DNA of 5,242 nucleotides from a bacterium (GTDB lineage: Archaea; Thermoproteota; Nitrososphaeria; Nitrososphaerales; CADDZS01), in contig DAIDAB010000055.1 of NCBI GenBank assembly GCA_027310845.1, forward strand, positions 1 through 5,242, written 5' to 3'. Every line of letters starts with the position of its first letter. Positions within the stretch are counted from its first letter, which is position 1. The translations under genes and the position numbers were made by a program. The notes under the pieces are model-generated. The model did not search any database, was not told where the DNA came from, and worked only from the letters and a program-made list of their open reading frames with translations. Of this stretch, positions 1 through 4,782 are shown one piece after another.

Positions 1-643
1 TCATCATACCACCCAGGAATGAGGATCTCATCTCCCTTCTTCAAAGTATTCAAGGCGCCAACGAGTCTCCAAGCTGGATTCTCGACTATTGCGCCGAGTG
101 AGGAGTGAGCATCTCGCTTTGCAACTTTTGAAGTAAGCTGTACATAGAGGATTCCTTTGACTCCGAGGACTACCTGAGGGCGCTCCTTTGGATCAACCCC
201 GCCGAATTCCCAAATGACAGCATCGGCCTTGAAAATACCTGGGTACTTTTTTAGATATTCATGAAGGTGAATGCTTCCCACTTCTTCTTCTCCTTCGAAG
301 AGAAATTTGAAATTACACGGGACATCATTCCAAGTCTTCAGGAATGCTTCAGTGAGTTTAAGGCGGCCGACGAGTTCTCCTTTGTCATCTGACACGCCTC
401 GCCCATACATCTTGCCTTCTTTCTACTCCTTATCTCTCCACTGACTACGGGGCTACCTTTCCCAATATAATGGATCTTTGGACTTGCTCCGAGTTCTTCT
501 AAAAGCTTCACAACAAGCTTAGAGCACTCTTGGATTCCCTCACCGGTTGCTGCGACGCTGGGCTGGCTGACCAGCTTACTCAGCATTTCGATTGCACTTT
601 CTTTGTCAGAATCGATATATTCGAAAACCTGTTTCATTGACAT
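1..643 (-). pseudogene. M20-family metallopeptidase (dipeptidase/deacylase type), broken by internal deletion, 3' end beyond window
   Basis: Members of this family are zinc-dependent cytoplasmic amidohydrolases (carnosinase/CNDP-like dipeptidases and ArgE/DapE-type deacylases) of about 450 residues. Reading from 643, the first roughly 60 residues look like a normal M20 N-terminus, ending in HYIGKGSPVVSGEIRSRK. The frame then shifts and stops at 338. In another minus frame, from about 419 to the left edge, the gene resumes without stops: EGKMYGRGVSDDKGEL (bridging metal Asp), FEGEEEVGS (catalytic Glu and metal Glu), and KRDAHSSLGA of the dimerisation domain. The stretch normally lying between these parts, with the HYDVQP metal His and catalytic Asp, is absent. 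I estimate about 30-35 codons missing. No Shine-Dalgarno precedes ATG 643; a second ATG lies at 637. Without the deleted ligand the product should be inactive. An assembly collapse is the alternative. Confidence 0.88.
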
Positions 644-665
644 AGGGAGACTTGAGCTAGAGCTG

Positions 666-742
666 AATCAATGCAAGAATAAGAGGATTTGTGAGAGAGC
701 TTGAATGTGATTTCATAGGCCTTCAGACAAAATCAATGCAAG
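666..742. repeat. Exact 12-bp direct repeat upstream of the M20 gene
   Basis: AATCAATGCAAG occurs at 666-677 and again at 731-742, 65 bp apart start to start. The first copy lies 23 to 34 bases upstream of the M20 start, where an archaeal TATA/BRE element would be expected on the minus strand. The repeats could be regulator-binding sites or a relic of a small duplication. Nothing else in 644-779 looks coding. Confidence 0.6.
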
Positions 743-779
743 GCGCCTCACACAAAAGGGCCATCCTAATCAAGATTCA

Positions 780-1139
780 TCAAAGCGTTTCATTGACCTT
801 GGCGCTGAAATAGCTCCTAAGCTGTCTCAAGGCGGTTGGGAGGTTGGAAGGATCGATATAAGAGATGCCTGAAGACTCTTTGATCTCCCTGATCATGGCC
901 TTCTCGATCGAGCTCACACCAGCGCCGAATATCGATCGTATGGTGTCGACGAATTGCTCCGGATAAAGGTAGATTTCGTTTCTTGAAACGCCGCTCATTT
1001 TCTCAAATTTCCAGAAAACAACTGACTTGACCCCAGCTCCATATACATCCAATGCCTGACCTATGCAACCAAGATAGAGACGAATAAGTTCCTCCTTGAT
1101 TGTGTTTTGCTTTGGTAGACTGGACAACTCTATCGCCAT
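780..1139 (-). CDS. NitrOD5-like small protein, paralogue 1
   Basis: A soluble 119-residue protein with no signal peptide or membrane helix. Its core, residues 23-86, carries LGC, AL, a Trp at 43, RNEI at 53-56, P60, F63 and an FGAG..SIEK block at 71-80. This pattern resembles NitrOD5, an output domain described in archaeal signalling proteins of Nitrosopumilus relatives. That name is from memory of the family and needs a profile search. It aligns without gaps to the 1696-2052 product (offset four residues), so the two are clear paralogues in opposite orientation. It starts at ATG 1139, 31 bases after the stop of the 1171-1533 membrane protein gene, so the two are probably cotranscribed and the products may act together. 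The biochemical role is unknown. Confidence 0.85.
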   Translation of the reverse strand: MAIELSSLPKQNTIKEELIRLYLGCIGQALDVYGAGVKSVVFWKFEKMSGVSRNEIYLYPEQFVDTIRSIFGAGVSSIEKAMIREIKESSGISYIDPSNLPTALRQLRSYFSAKVNETL

Positions 1140-1170
1140 GCAATTTGAGCCAGCGATCTATAGAGTTGCT

Positions 1171-1533
1171 CTAAACATTATGCGTAGCAGATGACGTTTC
1201 AGTCGTCTCATTCACATGCCAGACGTTGAAATGCGCCCTCAGGCCTATGAGAAGAAATAGACTGCCAAGTATATCAAAGACGATTCCTGCGTTGATTGCC
1301 AGGGTTGAGTATTCCGGCACAACCGCCATGAATAGATAGGAGATCTGAGCTATTACAAGGAATAGCGCAGCAATTGTGATATAGCGCCAGCCTCGCTCCA
1401 AAGATCCTCTTTTGAAAGATCCAACCAACCTTACGGCGTAGAATCCAATGCCAAGAATTAGAAAGAACCCAATTAGATCTAGAGTCACGCCGATGTAGTC
1501 TACCATTTCATTCACGACGAGGAATTCCACCAC
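1171..1533 (-). CDS. Small three-helix membrane protein, first gene of a two-gene operon
   Basis: This 120-residue hydrophobic protein has predicted membrane helices at about residues 13-38, 50-72 and 77-98. A basic loop (FKRGSLERGWR, 40-50) follows helix 1, and a short polar tail rich in Thr, Ser and Glu closes the protein. It resembles the membrane part of archaeal sensor proteins but has no kinase or other catalytic domain, and I do not recognise a named family. The longest frame starts at GTG 1533. An ATG at 1506 (residue 10) would give 111 residues and still keep all helices, and no clear Shine-Dalgarno decides between them. A TATA-like ATTTAGA near 1553-1558 fits a leaderless GTG start. 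It lies immediately upstream of the NitrOD5-like gene, which suggests a membrane anchor or sensor paired with a soluble output protein (inference). Confidence 0.8.
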   Translation of the reverse strand: MVEFLVVNEMVDYIGVTLDLIGFFLILGIGFYAVRLVGSFKRGSLERGWRYITIAALFLVIAQISYLFMAVVPEYSTLAINAGIVFDILGSLFLLIGLRAHFNVWHVNETTETSSATHNV

Positions 1534-1593
1534 AATTAGGGTATCCAGAGTCTAAATCCCTTGTGTAACTTTAGAATCAAAACTCGGTGAATC

Positions 1594-1640
1594 TTGCCGT
1601 TTTGGAAAGGTACAATTCAATCTCTCGAGGGATACGGCAA
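1594..1640. repeat. 7-bp inverted repeat in the divergent intergenic region
   Basis: TTGCCGT at 1594-1600 and its exact complement ACGGCAA at 1634-1640 are separated by 33 bases. They lie between the divergent 1171-1533 and 1696-2052 genes. Placement in a shared control region suggests a regulator-binding dyad or a hairpin, but seven pairs this far apart can occur by chance. Confidence 0.4.
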
Positions 1641-1695
1641 CTTGTTTTTCATAGTTTTTCGCTCCAAATTTCGGTCTCATTTGTGATTAAGGAAA

Positions 1696-2052
1696 ATGAA
1701 CCTATATGCAAGGAAGCAATCATTTTGTGTTCTGGTGGAACTTACGACCAATCAAGACGGATTGGAAGCTATCTTGGGCTGCGTCGACCGAGCTCTCGAT
1801 GAATTTGGAAAGAATTTTAGGCGACTTGCCTACTGGAGATTGAGTTACATCTATCATCAGAGTAGAAGCGAAATACTTGCAAATCCCAGAATATTCAAAG
1901 CATGTCTTGAGGGGACTTTTGGAAATGGAGCAAAGATCCTCGAAAGGGAAATTGTGAGCGAAATCGGGCTCTATTGCAACCTCTCTTTGACAGATCAGTT
2001 TGATATTGTTCAGGCGATAGAATTAGCAAAGAGCCAGGTCTTGCTGGCCTAG
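1696..2052 (+). CDS. NitrOD5-like small protein, paralogue 2
   Basis: A 118-residue soluble protein paralogous to the 780-1139 product. Shared positions, at a constant four-residue offset, include LGC (27-29), AL (33-34), G38, W47, R57, EI (59-60), P64, F67, FGNG (75-78), E83 and EI (89-90). Identity outside these positions is low, so the duplication is old. The start is uncertain. ATG 1696 has AAGGA only two bases upstream, while GTG 1735 would leave a start (VELTTNQ) that better matches the IELSSLPKQ start of paralogue 1. A weak TATA-like CAAATTT at 1665-1671 fits a leaderless ATG 1696. The gene is divergent from the membrane-protein/NitrOD5 operon and converges on the 2071-2439 gene with only 18 bases between stops. 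A role in signalling or transcription control is plausible but unproven. Confidence 0.82.
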   Translation: MNLYARKQSFCVLVELTTNQDGLEAILGCVDRALDEFGKNFRRLAYWRLSYIYHQSRSEILANPRIFKACLEGTFGNGAKILEREIVSEIGLYCNLSLTDQFDIVQAIELAKSQVLLA

Positions 2053-2070
2053 CACGACGATTGCTATTAC

Positions 2071-2439
2071 CTATCTTACAGATGCCCAGATTACGAATGA
2101 ACAAAGCCCTATCGCAATCAGGCTGAGAAGCATGTCTAAGGGATCCCGGAAGTCTGTGATTATCTTATCAATCGAGACAATTACAAACACAAGAGAAGCA
2201 ACTGCCGCTGCTCTTGATTTGAATGGTTTCACCAAGATAATTATCGAGAGCAGTCCAACAAAGACGGCACCTGCCCCCACAAGATAATCCAGAGGGACAA
2301 ATCTCCATTTAGAGAAAAAGTGCTTCCAGAGTTTCATTAATCCATCAACGATGGAAACCAAAGAAACAGGAAGTAGAAGATACCTAAACTTTCCAAATCT
2401 TGATTTTGGATTTGCATCTGTTTTGAGTTCTGATTTCAC
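2071..2439 (-). CDS. Small four-helix membrane protein
   Basis: A 122-residue integral membrane protein with hydrophobic segments at about residues 20-38, 50-70, 76-95 and 101-119, separated by short basic or acidic loops (KPFKSR, DFRDPLD). The N-terminal 19 residues are polar and basic. No enzyme motif is visible and I do not recognise the family. The frame stays open back to a TTG at 2493, but GTG 2439 has a good Shine-Dalgarno (AGGAG, 2446-2450) with a six-base spacer, so I prefer the shorter form; the extra 18 residues of the long form are polar and not obviously conserved. It is tail to tail with the 1696-2052 gene. It may be a membrane partner of that NitrOD5-like protein, mirroring the 1171-1533/780-1139 pair, although the two membrane proteins do not look alike in sequence. 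Confidence 0.75.
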   Translation of the reverse strand: MKSELKTDANPKSRFGKFRYLLLPVSLVSIVDGLMKLWKHFFSKWRFVPLDYLVGAGAVFVGLLSIIILVKPFKSRAAAVASLVFVIVSIDKIITDFRDPLDMLLSLIAIGLCSFVIWASVR

Positions 2440-2445
2440 TTTGCT

Positions 2446-2450
2446 CTCCT
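2446..2450 (-). promoter_or_regulatory. Shine-Dalgarno site deciding the GTG 2439 start
   Basis: On the minus strand AGGAG precedes GTG 2439 with a six-base spacer. It is the clearest ribosome-binding site in the window, and it argues against the TTG start at 2493, which has no such site. Confidence 0.6.
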
Positions 2451-2584
2451 GCTCTTCGCTGACGAGAAAATAGGATTGTGCATTCCTAGGCAATAACCTT
2501 TGTTACCTTGTTAGAAGGACAGAACGGATTTAGTGAGCGAACACAAAAGTATGGTTCACAAAGGACACAAACCTTGGAAAGATT

Positions 2585-2606
2585 TCTTGCTCTTTTCAGA
2601 GCAAGA
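2585..2606. terminator. Perfect 8-bp hairpin, possible terminator or RNA element
   Basis: TCTTGCTC (2585-2592) and GAGCAAGA (2599-2606) pair perfectly around a six-base loop. On the minus strand the loop is TGAAAA. On the plus strand a T-rich stretch (TTCTTTT) follows some 15 bases later. Strand and role are undecided: terminator, processing site or part of a small RNA. Confidence 0.45.
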
Positions 2607-2661
2607 TTCTGCTGTTAGCTTCTTTTAACCGCTTGCTAGACACGCAATTCAAAAGTAGGGA

Positions 2662-2718
2662 TGAATGAGGTTTTCAGCAGTCGAACTACAGGTGCTCTGC
2701 TGCAGCTTGCCTCACTCA
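2662..2718 (-). terminator. Two-part hairpin downstream of the 2753-3139 gene
   Basis: As minus-strand RNA, UGAGUGAGG (2718-2710) pairs with CCUCAUUCA (2670-2662) over nine positions including one G-U pair. Inside it, CAGCAG (2702-2697) pairs with CUGCUG (2680-2675). On the plus strand the wobble position becomes an A-C mismatch, so the structure favours minus-strand transcription. It begins 34 bases after the stop at 2753 and is followed by CUACUUUUG, so it is a candidate 3' end structure of that operon. Confidence 0.5.
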
Positions 2719-2752
2719 AATCAAGGTATCTTGGTATCGGCGTGACTCATCT

Positions 2753-3139
2753 TTATCCAACTATCTGAGTTATCTGCTTCACGAGCTCGCCTTCGACATG
2801 GCGCGTCCACAGCATTTCAGGAATATCGACAGCCAAGAAGAGCTCCGTAAGTAACAGGGTTTCCACCGCTGCGACGGCAAGATTCTGGATGAACTTTCCT
2901 ATCCCGATGTGGATCGTAAAGTCATTTGACTCTCCCGCGATTATTATTGTAAAAGCTCTGTCGGCTGCAATTATGTCGCGCAAGATTCCAGCCTTTTGTG
3001 CCTGAATGATTAGTCCGAGTGGCGCGGTTGTGTTCTGTGTTTTGTATCCCTCTGCCTGCAGCTGTTGAACTATTTGGCTAGAGAGCTGATTCAGATCTCT
3101 GTTCTTTCCCTGAAAGTGCAATGTTTTCTCAGAAACCAA
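2753..3139 (-). CDS. Stand-alone archaeal SNDF/GIGKF-domain protein of unknown function
   Basis: A 128-residue protein. The N-terminal half (5-60) looks like a small alpha/beta module with GYKTQ and IIQAQKAGILRDI. Then comes FTIIIAGESNDFTIHIGIGK (63-82), a long hydrophobic or amphipathic stretch (QNLAVAAVETLLLTELFLAV, 85-104) and PEMLW (107-111). I have the impression that this pattern recurs in uncharacterised Thaumarchaeota proteins, often joined to a zinc ribbon; here the ribbon is absent and the protein ends shortly after the conserved Trp. No ATG exists in the frame. TTG 3139 follows the stop of the broken 3149-3447 gene by nine bases, and a TTG seven codons in is the alternative. It is the last gene of the apparent zinc-ribbon operon. 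A membrane-associated role is possible given the hydrophobic stretch; no function is known. Confidence 0.75.
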   Translation of the reverse strand: MVSEKTLHFQGKNRDLNQLSSQIVQQLQAEGYKTQNTTAPLGLIIQAQKAGILRDIIAADRAFTIIIAGESNDFTIHIGIGKFIQNLAVAAVETLLLTELFLAVDIPEMLWTRHVEGELVKQITQIVG

Positions 3140-3148
3140 TTGACAAAA

Positions 3149-3447
3149 TCACTTCTTCCTCTTTGCGTACAATGCCACATAGTTATGCCTTCTGAAGAAG
3201 TTGTTTTCTACTACAGGGTGCACGGGATTTCCTAAAATGAGAATCATATGGTGCCTGAGGTCAATTCCTATAGAAAGCTCTTCTACTGGTTTATCTTGCC
3301 ACAGTTAGCTTTGAGCATGTCATAGGATATGATCTCCACTTCGGGTTCATGTAGCTTCTTGGCTCATTCTTTTTCTTCCACCAGTTTTGCGTTTAGCTCA
3401 TTGTTTGGATGTTCACACTTTAGTAGTATCCACATCGTCATCGGCAT
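3149..3447 (-). pseudogene. Broken small gene hidden between two operon members
   Basis: No single open frame covers this stretch, but joining two minus frames gives a coherent product of about 99 residues. It begins MPMTMWILLKCEHPNNELNA at ATG 3447 (also ATG 3441 or 3435), meets an in-frame TGA at 3366-3364, and continues as KKLHEPEVEIISYDMLKAN. One base is then lost near 3303-3304 (GCTAAC|TGTGG, as if a C were missing). The other frame continues with LWQDKPVEELSIGIDLRHH and ILGNPVHPVVENNFFRRHNY, ending VALYAKRKK and TGA at 3149. The C-terminal half looks strongly coding. I do not recognise the family. It overlaps the zinc-ribbon gene end by 35 bases and stops nine bases before the next start, as a normal operon member would. 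Two lesions suggest true decay; sequencing error is the alternative. Confidence 0.7.
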
Positions 3448-4150
3448 TCATCTCGGCATCTGTATCTGAAGAACCAGCCGATTGTTGCTGGTTTCCGGAT
3501 TGCGGAGTGTACTTCTTTAGCTTCTTACTGAGAAACTGGTTTAGATCTTCGCCGAGTTCTTTGTTCATCGGGTTTCCAGGAATTACTAGAGGACCTCGTC
3601 GTCCCGCTACCGAGAGCAATATCCTTGGCCTCCTTCCAATTGAATAATCGTAAATCGCCATGTCTGAGTATGGAATCTCAGAATCGCCACCGATAATCTT
3701 GTGGATCCGAAGCAAACCATCGTAGAACTCGTACTTTCTAGGAGTGAATAGAACAGGCAGAATCGCGACCAGAATGAAAACTGCGAGCAGGACTATGGAG
3801 AAGGGATCGAAATTTGTAATCGTAGTGAAAGAGGAGATGAAAACAAGATAGATTATCGCCGGAGCGATCGATGCAAGCAATGACCTTGAGACCACGAAAA
3901 GCGGAGAGCCAGTGAAAGTTGTTGACGATTGTGGTATTCCAAATGTATCAGAAGCGGAAGGTGGTGGAAAGATGTTGCTATTCGAAGGTGGTTGTTGCTC
4001 CTTCTCCTGCGCAGAGGGGAAATAGCTGCTGCTACTGGAAGTCTTAACTCCAGGGTTGCTTAGATTTTCAAAGAGATAACCACAATACTTACACGACTGC
4101 GCGTTTTGGTCATTCATAGTTCCGCACATCGGGCATTTCTTGGAAGCCAT
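3413..4150 (-). CDS. Zinc-ribbon, two-helix membrane protein with PH-like domain
   Basis: A 245-residue protein with a clear layout. An N-terminal zinc ribbon has C6-P-M-C9 and C20-K-Y-C23. A low-complexity linker rich in Ser, Pro and Gln follows (about 31-82). Two membrane helices lie at about 90-110 and 117-135. Next is a beta-rich segment starting RKYEFYDGLLRIHKIIGG (138-155), with IPYSDM and a later basic turn SVAGRRGPLVI, typical of bacterial/archaeal PH-like domains. The tail is charged (KKLKK) and then acidic (DDDVD). The ribbon and PH-like part probably both face the cytoplasm. The ribbon likely mediates protein contacts; a role in membrane organisation or envelope homeostasis is inference. 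It starts at ATG 4150 with no strong Shine-Dalgarno. It is the first gene of the operon running to 2753 and overlaps the broken 3149-3447 gene by 35 bases. Confidence 0.85.
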   Translation of the reverse strand: MASKKCPMCGTMNDQNAQSCKYCGYLFENLSNPGVKTSSSSSYFPSAQEKEQQPPSNSNIFPPPSASDTFGIPQSSTTFTGSPLFVVSRSLLASIAPAIIYLVFISSFTTITNFDPFSIVLLAVFILVAILPVLFTPRKYEFYDGLLRIHKIIGGDSEIPYSDMAIYDYSIGRRPRILLSVAGRRGPLVIPGNPMNKELGEDLNQFLSKKLKKYTPQSGNQQQSAGSSDTDAEMNADDDVDTTKV

Positions 4151-4171
4151 AACCCTATTTCAACTCATTCA

Positions 4172-4181
4172 AGTTCGAACT
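4172..4181. promoter_or_regulatory. 10-bp palindrome upstream of the zinc-ribbon gene
   Basis: AGTTCGAACT is a perfect palindrome 22 to 31 bases upstream of ATG 4150, where core promoter elements would sit. It could be an operator. Palindromes of this length are expected a few times by chance in 5 kb, so confidence is low. Confidence 0.2.
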
Positions 4182-4238
4182 GGGTGTCTCTTATTCTTGT
4201 GGATGGCGATATTGGTGAGCTATTTTTGTGACTAGACA

Positions 4239-4652
4239 TTACGAAATTTCAAACTCGTTACCGTCAAGATCTCGCAAGATTGCATACTTACCCCAGCTCG
4301 TGGAAGTCAATTCTTCTGAAAACACTACTCCTTTTTCCTTAAGCTCCAAATACGTCTTCTCGACATTTTCAGGCCTGCTCGAGGGTATAAGCTGGCCGCT
4401 CTTTTCGTCCTTCCGCATAGAGACTTGTCCGCACTGGAGCCAAATCCCCGTGCGCCCGCTGGGGTGATCATTTTCCCAAGCATCGCATCGTCCGCAAAGA
4501 TGCAGAAGGAGCGTATCCGAACCTTTGGGCTTTACAAACACAGAATGCCCCTCGGTTGCAATGATTTCAAAGCCCAGTTTCTCTCGATACCATTCAGCCG
4601 ACTTTTTTGCATCATTGACCAGAACTGATGCCGAGCCGACTCCAGTAATCAT
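4239..4652 (-). CDS. VOC-superfamily protein (glyoxalase/bleomycin-resistance/dioxygenase fold)
   Basis: A 137-residue protein, the usual length for a single-domain VOC protein that dimerises to form its active site. The first beta-alpha-beta-beta-beta module has SVLVNDAKKSAEWYREKLGF (9-28), HSVFVKP and TLLLHL. The second has YLELKEKGVVF (101-111), WGKYAILRDLDGNEFEI (120-136) and the terminal Glu 135, a usual metal ligand. H51 is the likely partner ligand. The first-strand His or Gln common in metal-dependent members is replaced by Ser/Ala (GVGSASV), so metal binding may be altered. An insertion with CGRC and WENDHPSGRTG (53-69) contributes extra Cys and His residues. The substrate cannot be read from sequence. 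It is transcribed alone: a TATA-like box lies upstream, and 88 bases separate its stop from the zinc-ribbon gene start. Confidence 0.87.
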   Translation of the reverse strand: MITGVGSASVLVNDAKKSAEWYREKLGFEIIATEGHSVFVKPKGSDTLLLHLCGRCDAWENDHPSGRTGIWLQCGQVSMRKDEKSGQLIPSSRPENVEKTYLELKEKGVVFSEELTSTSWGKYAILRDLDGNEFEIS

Positions 4653-4677
4653 GATTGTTTGAGTGCCTAAAAACTCT

Positions 4678-4685
4678 GTATTAAG
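4678..4685 (-). promoter_or_regulatory. TATA-like box of the VOC gene
   Basis: On the minus strand CTTAATAC lies about 26-33 bases upstream of ATG 4652. That spacing matches an archaeal TATA box directing a leaderless or very short-leader transcript, and it agrees with the lack of a Shine-Dalgarno at this start. Confidence 0.45.
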
Positions 4686-4782
4686 CTTGTGCTATCTTAG
4701 CTTTCTGCTGTTAACTTAAGCATGAATTGGAACCGAACGGCCTATGGCCGAGGAGCTCGCTCTCTTCCACTTGTGATCGTAG

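Larger units (their letters stand above)
2440..2752. other. 313-base gene-free region
   Basis: I see no convincing reading frame on either strand. The region must hold the 3' end of the 2753-3139 transcript and the promoter of the 2071-2439 gene. It contains two hairpins (listed separately) and an imperfect tandem repeat, TAACCTTTG at 2494-2502 followed by TTACCTTG at 2503-2510. A TATA-like ACTAAATCC lies further upstream on the minus strand. A tRNA-like GTTCGAC near 2678-2684 has no matching stems. A small structured RNA is possible. Confidence 0.5.

Noticed and set aside
1587..1802. Plus-strand open frame of 71 codons overlapping the start of paralogue 2
   Set aside because: It overlaps the well-supported 1696-2052 gene in another frame and has no recognisable motif.
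1895..2104. Minus-strand open frame of 69 codons
   Set aside because: It is antisense to the second NitrOD5-like gene and rich in Arg/Pro as expected for a shadow frame.
2675..2702. tRNA-like segment with GTTCGAC on the minus strand
   Set aside because: The flanking bases do not form a T-arm stem and no acceptor or anticodon arms are found.
3354..3420. Alternative explanation of the 3149-3447 stop by a slip at the A-run before it
   Set aside because: The other frame after the A-run gives a poor-looking peptide ending at a TAA, whereas the original frame resumes with EPEVEIISYDML, which looks coding.
3387..3647. Plus-strand open frame of 86 codons
   Set aside because: It is antisense to the zinc-ribbon gene; no family features.
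4228..4628. Two plus-strand open frames opposite the VOC gene
   Set aside because: Both are antisense shadows of a gene with a clear VOC signature.
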